A stretch of 64,000 bases of DNA from Streptomyces sp. H39-S7 (GTDB lineage Bacteria > Actinomycetota > Actinomycetes > Streptomycetales > Streptomycetaceae): assembly GCF_027158205.1 (NCBI RefSeq), contig NZ_JAPVLU010000039.1, positions 29,646-93,645 of the forward strand, given 5' to 3'. Both the position numbers and the translations under genes were made by a program. This document shows positions 19,527 through 28,300 of this stretch, in pieces. Positions within the stretch are counted from its first letter, which is position 1. Every line of letters starts with the position of its first letter. The notes under the pieces were generated by a model that made no database searches, was not told where the DNA came from, and saw nothing but the letters and a program-made list of their open reading frames with translations.

Positions 19527-20282
19527 ATGAGCGATGACGTCCGCAACCTCGTGCTGGGCCTGGCGGCCAGCGCCATCAGCGCGGCGCTGGGCTGGTGTGT
19601 CCGCACCTATGTGTGGCGCCGCAAGCTGCACCGCAAACAGCGTTTCTTCGGGCTGCCCGGGGGCTCCGAATGCCTCCTGGTGGTGCCGCGCGATCCAGGC
19701 TCCCGGGTGTGGAGCGTGGCCCGCCACGACGCGTTCGCGCTGCTGGAGCTGGCCGCGCTGATCAAGGAGTGCGGCGCGCACGCCGAGATCCTGCCGCACG
19801 ACACGGCCTGGCAGGGCTTCGGGGCGCGCACCGAGTTCTGCGTGGGCGGCCCTGTCGCCAACCACCGGCTGGGGGCGCACCTGCGCTCGATGCTGCCGGG
19901 CATCGAGGTCAACACCGACGCCTCCCCCGGTCCCGACCAGGGGGCGTTCACCATCGACGGCGAGACCTACCGGATGGACAAGGGCGCTGTCGAGTACGTC
20001 CTGCTGGCCCGGCTGGCCGCCGTGCGGGACGCCGGCAACGACCGGCCGGTCTTCCTCTCCTCGGGACAGCGCGGCGTCGCCAACCAGGCTGCCGTGCGGT
20101 ACCTGGCCCGGCACCATGCCCGGCTGGCGCGCAAGCACGGCATCGACGCCACGTTCTGCCTGCTGCTGAAGGTCGTCAACTCACAGGCCTACGGTCCTGA
20201 CGTCGTCGAGCTCGTCGCGGATGTGACGCGGGCGGCGCAGACCGTCCCGGTCAGTCGGCCAGACCGATCACCAGCCACATGA
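19527..20282 (+). CDS. Membrane-anchored protein of unknown function
   Basis: 251 residues. The N-terminus has one hydrophobic helix (LVLGLAASAISAALGW) followed by the basic VRTYVWRRKLHRKQR, which predicts an N-out anchor with the rest in the cytosol. The soluble part has a mixed alpha/beta pattern with a conserved-looking FCVGGPVANHRLGAHL segment and an SSGQRGVANQAAVRYLA segment. It resembles a Rossmann-like nucleotide or signalling domain, but I cannot name a family. Its 3' end overlaps the convergent ZIP transporter gene by 32 bases. Coding quality (third-position GC) is consistent with a real gene. Confidence 0.7.
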   Translation: MSDDVRNLVLGLAASAISAALGWCVRTYVWRRKLHRKQRFFGLPGGSECLLVVPRDPGSRVWSVARHDAFALLELAALIKECGAHAEILPHDTAWQGFGARTEFCVGGPVANHRLGAHLRSMLPGIEVNTDASPGPDQGAFTIDGETYRMDKGAVEYVLLARLAAVRDAGNDRPVFLSSGQRGVANQAAVRYLARHHARLARKHGIDATFCLLLKVVNSQAYGPDVVELVADVTRAAQTVPVSRPDRSPAT

Positions 20283-21021
20283 CGGCGCATCCCGCGACGG
20301 TGCACAGCAGCGTCGAGCGGGACGGGTGCGGGCTGTGCGCCTCGGGGAGGATGTCGGAGGTCGCCAGGTAGAGCAGGAACCCGGCGAAGAACCCGAGGTA
20401 GAGGCCGAGCGCGCCCGGCGGGATGGTGAAGGCGAGGGTGATCGCGGCGCCGATCACCGGGGCGATCGCGTCACAGCCGAGCAGCACCAGCGCGCGGCCG
20501 CGGCCGTTCCCGTACATCCGGGTGATCGTGTACGTGTTGAAGCCGTCGGCGAAGTCGTGCGCGACGACGGCGATGGCGACCACCAGGCCGACCGTGCCGC
20601 CGGCCTGGAACGCGGCGCCGATCGCGAACCCGTCCATGACGCTGTGGCCGACGAGCGCCGAGGCGGCCGTGAGCCCGATGCCCTTGACGGGTTCGCCGGG
20701 GGCGGCCGGCGCCGGGCCGTGGGCGTGCGTGTGGGTGTGCGCGGCGTACTCGCCCTCGTGGGCGCGGTGGATCGCCACCGACCGCTCGACGATGTGCAGG
20801 GCGAGGAAGCCCGCGACGAACATCAGCAGCGCGGCGGGCACGCCGTGGACGTCGTCGGGCTGCAGGTCCAGTGCCTCGGGCAGCAGGTCGAAGCCGACCA
20901 CGCCGAGCATCAGCCCCGCGGCGAGTCCCAGCACCAGATGGCGGCGGTCGCCGATGTGCTGGGCGACCAGGCCGCCGATCAGGGTCATCACGAACGCGCC
21001 GAGGGCTACCAGCACCGCCAT
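20251..21021 (-). CDS. ZIP family metal transporter
   Basis: Zinc/iron-type divalent metal permease, 256 residues with about eight hydrophobic segments. The variable loop carries the His run HTHTHAHG (about residues 95-102). The conserved transmembrane metal site appears as GHSVMDGFAIGAAF and later AHDFADGFNTYTI, the H-x3-G and H-x2-D patterns of helices IV and V. It probably moves Zn into the cytosol. It overlaps the end of the preceding plus-strand gene by 32 bases. Confidence 0.88.
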   Translation of the reverse strand: MAVLVALGAFVMTLIGGLVAQHIGDRRHLVLGLAAGLMLGVVGFDLLPEALDLQPDDVHGVPAALLMFVAGFLALHIVERSVAIHRAHEGEYAAHTHTHAHGPAPAAPGEPVKGIGLTAASALVGHSVMDGFAIGAAFQAGGTVGLVVAIAVVAHDFADGFNTYTITRMYGNGRGRALVLLGCDAIAPVIGAAITLAFTIPPGALGLYLGFFAGFLLYLATSDILPEAHSPHPSRSTLLCTVAGCAVMWLVIGLAD

Positions 21022-21116
21022 CCGCGTTCACCCGCCTCCGCCACCGGCCCGCCCGCCTCCGCCCATGATCGGCGAAGGGGGCCGGCCGCGCGAGTCAGAA
21101 CGGGTTCAGCGCCGGC

Positions 21117-22016
21117 TCAGTGGTGGCGGCAGTGCGGGTCGATCCGGTCGAGCACGGCGACGGCCATGGCCTTCTCGCCCTTGGCATTGGGGTGCGCGGG
21201 CGCGGCCGGGTTGGCGGGCACCAGCGGCTCGATCCAGCGGTCGGCGGGCGCCTTGCACATGTCGTGCCCGACGGTCGGCCGGTAGGTGTCGACGTACTCG
21301 GCGTGCGCGGCCCAGGCCTGCCGGCGCAGCATCGCGTTGAGCCGCTTCTCGGTGTCCTTGAGGTATCCGAAGTCCTTGTCCGCGAAGGGGACGGCGGGAC
21401 GGCACCCGACGCCGTTGTCCGGCAGCAGGTCCGGGTAGCCGACGACGACCACGCGGGCGTGCGGGGCGCGGGCGCGGATGGCACGCAGCACGGACGCGAC
21501 CTTCGGAGCCGTCTGCTGGATGTTGACGGTGAGCTGGTCGGTCCCCGAGGCGCCGTAGTGCTTCTGGCAGGGGTTGCCGGTCGGGTCGGTGGCGCTCAGC
21601 GCGGCGCAGGTGCCGATGATCGGTCCGAAGCCGACGTCGTTGCCGCCGATCTGCAGCGTGACGAGGTCGGTGCCGCGGTTCAGCGCGTCGAGCTGCGGTC
21701 CGTTGGTGCCCTGTGGCTTCCACATCTCGGCGGTGGTGGCGCCGCCGCAGCTGACGTCCTTGACCGTCGTGAAGTGCTGGTCCTGCGCGACCAGGGACGG
21801 ATAGTTGCGGCTGGAGCGCGCGCAGTTGGCGTCCACCTGGTCGGGGATGCCGGGACCCGAGGTGTACGAGTCGCCGAGCGCCACATAACTGACGCCGTGT
21901 CCGTGACCGGAGGTGCCCGGCCGGCCCGAATGGGCGGAGGCCGGGACGGCGATGCCCGCGGTGAGGGCCAGAGCCCCGCCGAGTGCGGCTGCTGCCAGGA
22001 CGGTGGTGCGGGCCAT
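21117..22016 (-). CDS. Secreted SGNH/GDSL hydrolase (esterase/lipase)
   Basis: Secreted ester hydrolase, 299 residues with a signal peptide ending near PASA. The SGNH blocks are present: GDSYTSG (catalytic Ser), the Gly region, GGNDVGF (Asn) and the C-terminal HPNAKG with the catalytic His. Pairs of Cys in the mature part suggest the disulfides seen in streptomycete lipases of this family. The specific ester is not known. It is divergent from the CocE-type hydrolase gene with 278 bases between starts. Confidence 0.92.
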   Translation of the reverse strand: MARTTVLAAAALGGALALTAGIAVPASAHSGRPGTSGHGHGVSYVALGDSYTSGPGIPDQVDANCARSSRNYPSLVAQDQHFTTVKDVSCGGATTAEMWKPQGTNGPQLDALNRGTDLVTLQIGGNDVGFGPIIGTCAALSATDPTGNPCQKHYGASGTDQLTVNIQQTAPKVASVLRAIRARAPHARVVVVGYPDLLPDNGVGCRPAVPFADKDFGYLKDTEKRLNAMLRRQAWAAHAEYVDTYRPTVGHDMCKAPADRWIEPLVPANPAAPAHPNAKGEKAMAVAVLDRIDPHCRHH

Positions 22017-22202
22017 CGGTACCCCCAGTGTCGACGGTGACGAGCATCAGATTCGGCGCGTACCGGTTGGGTGTCAATGACCTTGACGAAAGATCGTCCG
22101 ACGGACTCACGTTCGATCTACTGCCCGGTAGGGCCGCCGGCCACTGCCACCCGCCCCGAGCGCCCTCCTCTGCCCTCACACGTGTCCGGCCGCCCAGAGA
22201 TC

Positions 22203-22242
22203 GTTACCCGTGCGTAACATGCACGTCTATTACCGCCGGTAA
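22203..22242. promoter_or_regulatory. Two inverted repeats upstream of the CocE-type hydrolase
   Basis: GTTAC-N6-GTAAC at 22203-22218 and TTACC-GCC-GGTAA at 22230-22242 lie 53 to 92 bases before the hydrolase start codon. The first contains TTAC-N6-GTAA, the same layout as the pair at 4045-4074. Both could be operator half-site pairs for a TetR-like repressor; the match of layout is direct, the regulator is inference. Confidence 0.45.
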
Positions 22243-22294
22243 GGCCGCGAGGTTACTCTCCAGTCACATTGCGTCCGGCCAGACAGGAGCAGTC

Positions 22295-23929
22295 ATGAGA
22301 GCAACCACAGCAGGTGTCGTCGGTGCGGCACTGCTCGCCTCCACGGCATTCGGTCTGGCCCCACTGGCCCAGGCTGCCCCGGCCCCCGCGGCGGTCACCG
22401 CCGCCCCGGCCCAGGCGCCGTCGGCCTTTCGCTTCGTCGACATACCCGGCTCCGGCGGCATCACGCTGAAGGGCAACGTCTTCACCCCCGGCGGATCCGA
22501 CGGCTCGCAGCGCTACCCGGTCGTCGTGCTCCCCAGCAGCTGGGCCATCAACGACCTGGAGTACATCGCCCAGGCCAAGCAGCTCGCCGACTCCGGGTAC
22601 GTGGTGGTCAGCTACACCTCCCGAGGCTTCTGGCTCTCCGGCGGGCAGATCGAGACCGCGGGACCGCCCGATGTCGCCGACGTGTCCAAGGTCATCGACT
22701 GGACGCTCGCCAACACCCCGGCCGACCCGGACCACATCGGGCTGGCGGGCGTCTCGTACGGCGCCGGCATCGGCCTGCTCGGCGCGGCGCACGACAGCCG
22801 CGTCAAGGCCGTCGTCGCGCTCAGCGGCTGGGCCGACCTCATCGACTCGATCTACCAGGGCCGCACCCCGCACCTGCAGGCCGCCGCCCTGCTCGGCGGC
22901 GCGGGCTACCTCACCGGCCGCCCGAGCCCCGAACTCCAGAAGATCCTCGGCAACTTCCTCACCGCGAACCTCGCCGCCGAGGACGAGATGATCGCCTGGG
23001 GCAAACTCCGCTCCCCCGCGACCTACCTCGACCAGTTCAACGCCAACGGCACCGCGGTCATGCTCGCCAACGGCTGGGGCGACAGCCTCTTCCCGCCCAA
23101 CCAGTACGCGAAGTTCTACGAGAAACTGACCGGCCCCAAGCGCCTCGAGTTCCGGCCCGGCGACCACGCCACCGCCGAGGCGACCGGCCTGCTCGGTCTG
23201 CCCAACGACACCTGGGCCAGCTCCAAGCGGTGGCTCGACCACTACCTCAAGGGCGTCGACAACGGCATCGGCCAGGAGCAGCCGGTCCAGCTCAAGTCCC
23301 GTTCCACCGGCGCCTACGAGAGCTACGACAGCTGGGCCGCGGTCCCGTCCCGCACCACCACCCTCGCGCTCGGCGCCAAGGGCCTGCGCACCGGGGAGCT
23401 CGGCGGCGACGCCGGTTCCGGCTGGCGGACCACCATCGGCACCAACATCGACTCGGGGGCCGACGGCGGGATCATCTTCCTGTCCAGCCTGCTCGACCAG
23501 TTCGCCCAGGCCCCGCCCGTCGCGTCGATCCCGCTGCTGCCGCGCGCCTTCGCCACCGTCTGGCAGTCCGCCGCGTACGGCGCGGCCCAGCACGTCCGCG
23601 GCACCGCGACGCTGCACACCACGCTGACGCCGTCGGCCGCCAACGGGACCGTCATCGCGTACCTCTACGACGTGGACGCCCTGGGCACCGGCAAGCTGGT
23701 GACGCACGCGCCCTACACCTGGGTCGGACGCACCCCGGGCACGGCGTTCACCACCGACCTCGACCTGCTCTCCACCGCCTACGACGTCCCGGCCGGCCAC
23801 CGGCTGGCGCTGGTCGTCGACACCGTCGACCCGCTCTACATCGAGCAGAACCCGGCCTTCGCGACGGTCACCGTCTCGTCCCCGGCAGCCGACCCGTCCT
23901 GGCTGTCGGTCCCGCTGACCGACCGGTAG
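22295..23929 (+). CDS. Secreted CocE/S15-type alpha/beta hydrolase
   Basis: 544 residues. The N-terminal 30 residues are a signal peptide (AQAAPAPA cut region), so the enzyme is secreted. The catalytic set is visible: nucleophile Ser in GVSYGAG, Asp in ANGWGDSLFPPNQ and His in GDHATAEA, in the order of X-Pro dipeptidyl peptidase/CocE hydrolases. The C-terminal 150 residues form the jelly-roll domain expected for this family. The start has AGGAG 6 bases upstream. Substrate may be an X-Pro peptide or an ester. Confidence 0.88.
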   Translation: MRATTAGVVGAALLASTAFGLAPLAQAAPAPAAVTAAPAQAPSAFRFVDIPGSGGITLKGNVFTPGGSDGSQRYPVVVLPSSWAINDLEYIAQAKQLADSGYVVVSYTSRGFWLSGGQIETAGPPDVADVSKVIDWTLANTPADPDHIGLAGVSYGAGIGLLGAAHDSRVKAVVALSGWADLIDSIYQGRTPHLQAAALLGGAGYLTGRPSPELQKILGNFLTANLAAEDEMIAWGKLRSPATYLDQFNANGTAVMLANGWGDSLFPPNQYAKFYEKLTGPKRLEFRPGDHATAEATGLLGLPNDTWASSKRWLDHYLKGVDNGIGQEQPVQLKSRSTGAYESYDSWAAVPSRTTTLALGAKGLRTGELGGDAGSGWRTTIGTNIDSGADGGIIFLSSLLDQFAQAPPVASIPLLPRAFATVWQSAAYGAAQHVRGTATLHTTLTPSAANGTVIAYLYDVDALGTGKLVTHAPYTWVGRTPGTAFTTDLDLLSTAYDVPAGHRLALVVDTVDPLYIEQNPAFATVTVSSPAADPSWLSVPLTDR

Positions 23930-23959
23930 CCCGCGCGTCCGTCCTCGGATCCGCCGCGG

Positions 23960-24796
23960 TCAGATCTGCTGGGGCGGTGTCGTCGTGACCGGTGCCGCCT
24001 TCGCCTTGGGATTGTGCCGTTCACGGCGGGCCAGCCAGTTCGCGAACCACGACAGCAGCATGCACATCCCGATGTAGATGGGTGCGATCACCATCACGAC
24101 CGGGATGAACGGCAGGTCGTAGTCGAGGTTGGTGGCGATGAGCTTGCCGTTGTAGAGGAACTCCTCGTAGGTGATGAGGTAGCCGAGCGAGGTGTCCTTC
24201 AGCGCCACCACCAGCTGGCTGATGATCGCGGGCAGCATGGCGCGGGCCGCCTGCGGCACCAGGATGTACGTCATCACCTGGGTCTTGCGCATCCCGAGCG
24301 CGTAGGCGGCCTCGCCCTGGCCGCGCGACACGGAGTTCACGCCGGTCCTGAAGACCTCCGCGAGCACCGAGCCGTTGTAGAGCGTCAGGCCGATGATCAG
24401 CGCCATCATCGGCTCGATCTTGAGCGCGATGAAGATGAAGAAGATCATCACCAGCAGCGGCATCGCCCGGAAGAACTCCACCACCAGGGTGCTCACCCAG
24501 CGGATCGGCCGGTGGTCGGAGAGCCGTCCGGCAGCGAAGATCGCGCCGAAGGCGAGCGAGAGCACCGCCGCCCAGATGAACGCCTTGAGGGTGTTGGCGA
24601 GCCCGGTCAGCAGCAGCCGCTGGATGCCCTGGTACTCGAACGGCACCCACTTGGTCGCCTCGAACTGGCCGGTGTGGAACAGCATGTAGACGATCCAGCC
24701 GACCAGCGCCGCCAGCAGGGCGGTGGTGATCCAGGCGTAGAGCCGGTGGCGCGCCAGCGCCTTCGGACCCGGGATGTCGTAGAGCGCACTGCTCAT
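23960..24796 (-). CDS. gluD: Amino-acid ABC transporter permease (GluD type)
   Basis: Inner-membrane half of a polar amino-acid importer, 278 residues with about six helices. The EAA loop with the invariant Gly is GQGEAAYALGMRKTQVMTYI; the C-terminus is a short charged tail. Length and neighbours match the GluD subunit of the glutamate system of actinobacteria. Its start lies 73 bases past the gluC-type stop, separated by the palindromic repeat at 24812-24879. Last gene of the operon. Confidence 0.9.
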   Translation of the reverse strand: MSSALYDIPGPKALARHRLYAWITTALLAALVGWIVYMLFHTGQFEATKWVPFEYQGIQRLLLTGLANTLKAFIWAAVLSLAFGAIFAAGRLSDHRPIRWVSTLVVEFFRAMPLLVMIFFIFIALKIEPMMALIIGLTLYNGSVLAEVFRTGVNSVSRGQGEAAYALGMRKTQVMTYILVPQAARAMLPAIISQLVVALKDTSLGYLITYEEFLYNGKLIATNLDYDLPFIPVVMVIAPIYIGMCMLLSWFANWLARRERHNPKAKAAPVTTTPPQQI

Positions 24797-24811
24797 CGGG
24801 CCACCTCGCTA

Positions 24812-24879
24812 CGCCCGGCGGCCGCTGCGCGGCCTACGCACCTCTTCATCGTTCGCTCGCTGCGCTCGTTCACCGGGCG
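24812..24879. repeat. REP-like palindromic segment between gluC and gluD
   Basis: Nested inverted repeats: outer arms CGCCCGG (24812-24818) and CCGGGCG (24873-24879), inner GGCCGC-TGC-GCGGCC (24820-24834), and a second palindromic core near 24850-24870 (CGCTCGCTGCGCTCG). It is a likely REP/attenuator element in the transcript, which could lower expression of the last permease gene. Its other copies cannot be counted here. Confidence 0.45.
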
Positions 24880-25514
24880 ATCCCCATCTTCTTCTCCAGC
24901 ACGTTGAAGAGCGCGCTGATCGACAGCGTGATGACCAGGTAGCCGACCGCGATCCAGATGAAGGACCAGATGATGCTGTAACCCAGCTCGTTGAGTGGCT
25001 TGTAGGTACCGAGCAGCTCGGTGACCGAGAAGGACCCGGCGATCGCGGAGTTCTTGGCGAGCGCGATGAGCGTCGACCCGATCGGGGAGATGACCGCCCG
25101 GCCCGCCTGCGGCAGCACCACCAGGTTCAGGGTCTGGATGAACGTCATTCCGAGGCTGCGGGCGGCCTCGCCCTGGCCCAGCGGCACGGTGTTGATGCCC
25201 GACCTGACCGCCTCGCAGATGAACGCCGAGGTGTAGGCGGCCAGCGCGAGGACCGCGAAGGTGGTGAACGGCAGCCGCACCCCGAACCGCGGCAGGCCCA
25301 GCAGCACGGCGAAGAAGAGCAGGGTCAGCGGGGTGTTGCGCAGCACGGTGACCCAGGTGGTGCCGAAGGCGCGCAGCGCCTTGACCGGCGAGACCCGGAA
25401 GCCCGCGATGATCACCCCGACCACCAGCGCCAGCACCCCGGCGTACACCGTCAGTTCGAGGGTGCCGAGGAAGCCCTCACCGTAGAGGGAGAAGTTGTCG
25501 AGCAGTACGTTCAT
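24870..25514 (-). CDS. gluC: Amino-acid ABC transporter permease (GluC type)
   Basis: Second permease, 214 residues with about five helices. The EAA loop is GQGEAARSLGMTFIQTLNLVVL. With GluD it forms the transmembrane channel. The ATG lies 14 bases beyond the binding-protein stop on the same strand, so it is co-transcribed. The size and hydropathy fit GluC. Confidence 0.9.
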   Translation of the reverse strand: MNVLLDNFSLYGEGFLGTLELTVYAGVLALVVGVIIAGFRVSPVKALRAFGTTWVTVLRNTPLTLLFFAVLLGLPRFGVRLPFTTFAVLALAAYTSAFICEAVRSGINTVPLGQGEAARSLGMTFIQTLNLVVLPQAGRAVISPIGSTLIALAKNSAIAGSFSVTELLGTYKPLNELGYSIIWSFIWIAVGYLVITLSISALFNVLEKKMGIAR

Positions 25515-25528
25515 GTGCGGCGGCCCTC

Positions 25529-26428
25529 TCAGTACCGTTCGACGGCGGGCGGGGTGGGCGCCGGGACCCCGGACAGGCCGAGGGTCGCGTCGTACGCCTT
25601 CTTCCAGTCGCCGTTCTTCTCGTGGGCCACGATCGCGTCGTCGAGCGCGAGCCGCAGAGCGTTGTCGCTCCTGGCCACGCCGACCCCGTAGGGCTCCTTG
25701 GAGAACGCCTTGCCGACGAGCTTCATCTCGTCGGGCGCCTTGGCCGCGTATCCCAGCAGGATCGAGTCGTCGGTGGTGACGGCGTCGACCTGGAAGGTCA
25801 GCAGGTTGTCCACGCAGACGGAGTAGGTGTCGTAGGTGACGGGGATGGCGTCGGGGTAGTCCGACTCGATGCGCTGGATGGGGGTGGAACCGGCGGCGGA
25901 GCAGACCTTCCTGCCCTTCAGGTCCTGCGGCCCCTTGATGTCGTTCTCGTCCTTGCGGACCAGCAGGCCCTGGCCCGCGATGTAGTACGGGCCGGCGAAG
26001 CCGACCTGCTGCTTGCGCTTGTCGTTGATCGTGTACGTGCCGACGTAGTAGTCGATCTGCCCGTTGCCGAGCGCGGTCTCACGGTTGGCGGAGGCCACCG
26101 ACTTGTACTGGATCTGGTCGAGGCCGAAGCCGAGTGACGCGGCGAGCATCCGGGCGATCTCGACGTCGAAGCCGGCGTAGGTGCCGTTGGCGGGGTCGCG
26201 CTGGCCGAGGTAGGGCTGGTCGTCCTTGACCCCGATGACGAGCTTGCCGCGCCGGTGGGCGGAGCTCCACGTCTTCGAGTCGGGGAGCGAGAACTCCCGG
26301 TCCACCTTGTAGGTGGGCAGGTCGTCGGAACTGGGCCCCTTGGTGGGCGGGCTGCCCTGCTTGCCGCAGCCCCCCAGCAGGGCCGCGGCCGCTGCGAGCA
26401 GCGCGATGTGCCTGGTAGTACGTCGCAT
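25529..26428 (-). CDS. gluB: Amino-acid-binding lipoprotein (GluB type)
   Basis: Extracytoplasmic receptor that delivers glutamate or a similar polar amino acid. 299 residues, lipobox LLGGC with lipid Cys 21. The mature part has the bilobed signature GKLVIGVKDDQPYLG, then GFDVEIARMLAASLG, ligand-binding YVGTYTINDKRKQQVGFAG and VCVDNLLTFQVDAVTTDDS. It precedes the permease genes and follows the ATPase gene, as in gluABCD. Confidence 0.92.
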   Translation of the reverse strand: MRRTTRHIALLAAAAALLGGCGKQGSPPTKGPSSDDLPTYKVDREFSLPDSKTWSSAHRRGKLVIGVKDDQPYLGQRDPANGTYAGFDVEIARMLAASLGFGLDQIQYKSVASANRETALGNGQIDYYVGTYTINDKRKQQVGFAGPYYIAGQGLLVRKDENDIKGPQDLKGRKVCSAAGSTPIQRIESDYPDAIPVTYDTYSVCVDNLLTFQVDAVTTDDSILLGYAAKAPDEMKLVGKAFSKEPYGVGVARSDNALRLALDDAIVAHEKNGDWKKAYDATLGLSGVPAPTPPAVERY

Positions 26429-26443
26429 GGCGGTCCCGGGTCG

Positions 26444-27181
26444 TCAGTGGTGGAGGATCTTGGACAGGAAGTCCTTGGCGCGCTCGCTGCGCGGCGCGGT
26501 GAAGAACTCCTCCGGGACCCGGTCCTCGACGATCAGGCCGTCGGCCATGAAGACCACGCGGTTGGCGGCGGAGCGGGCGAAGCCCATCTCATGGGTGACG
26601 ACGACCATCGTCATCCCGTCCCGGGCGAGCTGCTGCATGACCTCCAGGACCTCGTTGATCATCTCCGGGTCGAGCGCGGACGTCGGCTCGTCGAAGAGCA
26701 GTGCCTTGGGGTCCATCGCCAGTGCGCGGGCGATGGCAACCCGCTGCTGCTGACCGCCGGACATCTGGGCGGGGTACTTGTCGGCGTGCGACAGCAGGCC
26801 CACCCGGTCGAGCAGTTCCCTGGCCCGCTTGTCGGCGTCCGCGCGGCTGCGGCGGCGTACCTTGACCGGCGCCAGCGCGACGTTCTGCAGCACCGTCTTG
26901 TGCGCGAAGAGGTTGAAGGACTGGAAGACCATGCCGACGTCGGCGCGCAGCCCTGCCAGCTCCTTGCCCTCGGCGGGCAGCGGCCGGCCATCGATGGTGA
27001 CGGTTCCCGACTCGACCGGCTCCAGCCGGTTGATCGCCCGGCACAGCGTGGACTTGCCCGACCCCGAGGGACCGATGACCACCACGACCTCGCCGCGGCC
27101 GATGGTCAGGTCGATGTCCCGCAGGACATGCAACTGTCCGAAGTGCTTGTTGACACCACTCAGGACGATCAGTGGATCCAT
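26444..27181 (-). CDS. gluA: Amino-acid ABC transporter ATPase (GluA type)
   Basis: Drives the importer; 245 residues. Walker A is GPSGSGKST, signature SGGQQQR, Walker B ALLFDEPTSALD, followed by the H-loop VVVTHEMGF. First gene of the gluA-B-C-D order on the minus strand. A GGTGAG-type site lies upstream of the ATG. Cytosolic face of the membrane. Confidence 0.93.
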   Translation of the reverse strand: MDPLIVLSGVNKHFGQLHVLRDIDLTIGRGEVVVVIGPSGSGKSTLCRAINRLEPVESGTVTIDGRPLPAEGKELAGLRADVGMVFQSFNLFAHKTVLQNVALAPVKVRRRSRADADKRARELLDRVGLLSHADKYPAQMSGGQQQRVAIARALAMDPKALLFDEPTSALDPEMINEVLEVMQQLARDGMTMVVVTHEMGFARSAANRVVFMADGLIVEDRVPEEFFTAPRSERAKDFLSKILHH

Positions 27182-27350
27182 GCGCAGCCCAGCTCACTCT
27201 CACCACGTCGGACGGTCGGCGAATGGGCAACCTATCCGTTCAAATCCGCATATCGGGCCGACACGCAGGGTGCCGCCATTAAGCTGATTTGTGGTGCGCG
27301 CGCTCGCCGACGGCCCGCGCCGCGGATCGGCGCGGGTGCGTTCCGGGGAG

Positions 27351-27380
27351 GGTCGGGTGCGGGCCGGTCGGGTGCGGGCC
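27351..27380. repeat. 15-bp tandem repeat, two copies
   Basis: GGTCGGGTGCGGGCC occurs twice head to tail at 27351-27365 and 27366-27380, just after the stop of the TfoX-like gene on the minus strand. No function is evident; slippage in GC-rich DNA is the simplest reading. Confidence 0.7.
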
Positions 27381-27384
27381 GGGG

Positions 27385-27636
27385 TCAGCCCAGGACCCGG
27401 TTGACCAGGGTGTCGCGTTCCGTCTGCGGGATGGCGGTCCAGCGGGTGCCGCGGATCGCGCCTTCGAGAGCGAGCAGGGTGTGCGTGCAGGCGTCCTCGG
27501 GAAGGTCCTCACGGATCTTCTCGAAAGCCCGGCCGGCGCCGAGCCGGCGCAGTTCGCCGGCGTCCTCTACGCCGCCACGGCGCAAGCGGTCGGCAAGGAT
27601 TGCTCCGATATTCGGCATCTGCTGCAGGGAGTCCAC
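27385..27636 (-). CDS. TfoX C-terminal domain protein
   Basis: 83-residue single-domain protein. The segment LQQMPNIGAILADRLRRGGVEDAGE is a helix-hairpin-helix-like motif characteristic of the C-terminal domain of TfoX/Sxy. It lacks the N-terminal TfoX domain, as many actinobacterial copies do. DNA binding or protein contacts are possible; the sequence gives no firm function and competence regulation should not be assumed. Confidence 0.75.
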   Translation of the reverse strand: MDSLQQMPNIGAILADRLRRGGVEDAGELRRLGAGRAFEKIREDLPEDACTHTLLALEGAIRGTRWTAIPQTERDTLVNRVLG

Positions 27637-27788
27637 GTCGCGCCTCCGGTACCGATCTGATCAAGTGGTGCGTTTCCGACATCATGCACCGTACGGCCGC
27701 GCGCGGAGGCGTCATTGCCCGCCGGACACGCCTGACCGCCGTCCCAGCGCGGTGCCGCGGCCCATCGGTCCGGGGGCAGGACGGGCCG

Positions 27789-28226
27789 TCAGTTCTCGGA
27801 CGCCTCGGCGAGTGTCTGGGACAGCTCGGGCGTGCCGCTCTCGGCCCATTCGTGACCGATCCCGACCACGTCGATCTCACGGCCCGACTCCAGTCTGACC
27901 ACCGGCAGGCCGTTCGGCCACACCTGCCAGACGGCGCCGGGCACCGTGCGGACGATGACGGTCCCGAGGTAGAGACCGGCATCGTTGCCGAGCCAGGGCA
28001 GCACCTCGGGGTCGTCGCGCCACTGCGGGACCAACTGGTCCAGAGCCGTCAACGAGCCCGGGGAGTCGTCGAGTTCGACCCCGGCGTCCTCGGCCTGGGC
28101 GCGCAGCAGATCGCACTCGGCCAGCAACTCCGTGACGCTCGCCGCGTCCGGGTCGCCACCGCGGACCACGACCCCGGGCGCCTCCGGGTGCCGCTTGCGC
28201 CACTTGTCCAGGAAGGGGATGTCCAT
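27789..28226 (-). CDS. Conserved actinobacterial protein (DUF6278-like)
   Basis: 145 residues, acidic, no signal peptide. It opens MDIPFLDKWRKRH and has a repeated Trp pattern (VPQWRDDPEVLPWLGND and AVWQVWPNGLPVVRLESG), then IGHEWAESGTPEL. I recall this as a Streptomyces family of unknown function, DUF6278, but the number is from memory. The coding pattern and conserved start support a real gene. Function not known. Confidence 0.7.
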   Translation of the reverse strand: MDIPFLDKWRKRHPEAPGVVVRGGDPDAASVTELLAECDLLRAQAEDAGVELDDSPGSLTALDQLVPQWRDDPEVLPWLGNDAGLYLGTVIVRTVPGAVWQVWPNGLPVVRLESGREIDVVGIGHEWAESGTPELSQTLAEASEN

Positions 28227-28300
28227 GCGGTTCAGCGTCGCACCCGGGGCGGTCCGACTTCTACTGGCGCGCTCGCCCCACGAGGGCCCGGGGCGGTGGA

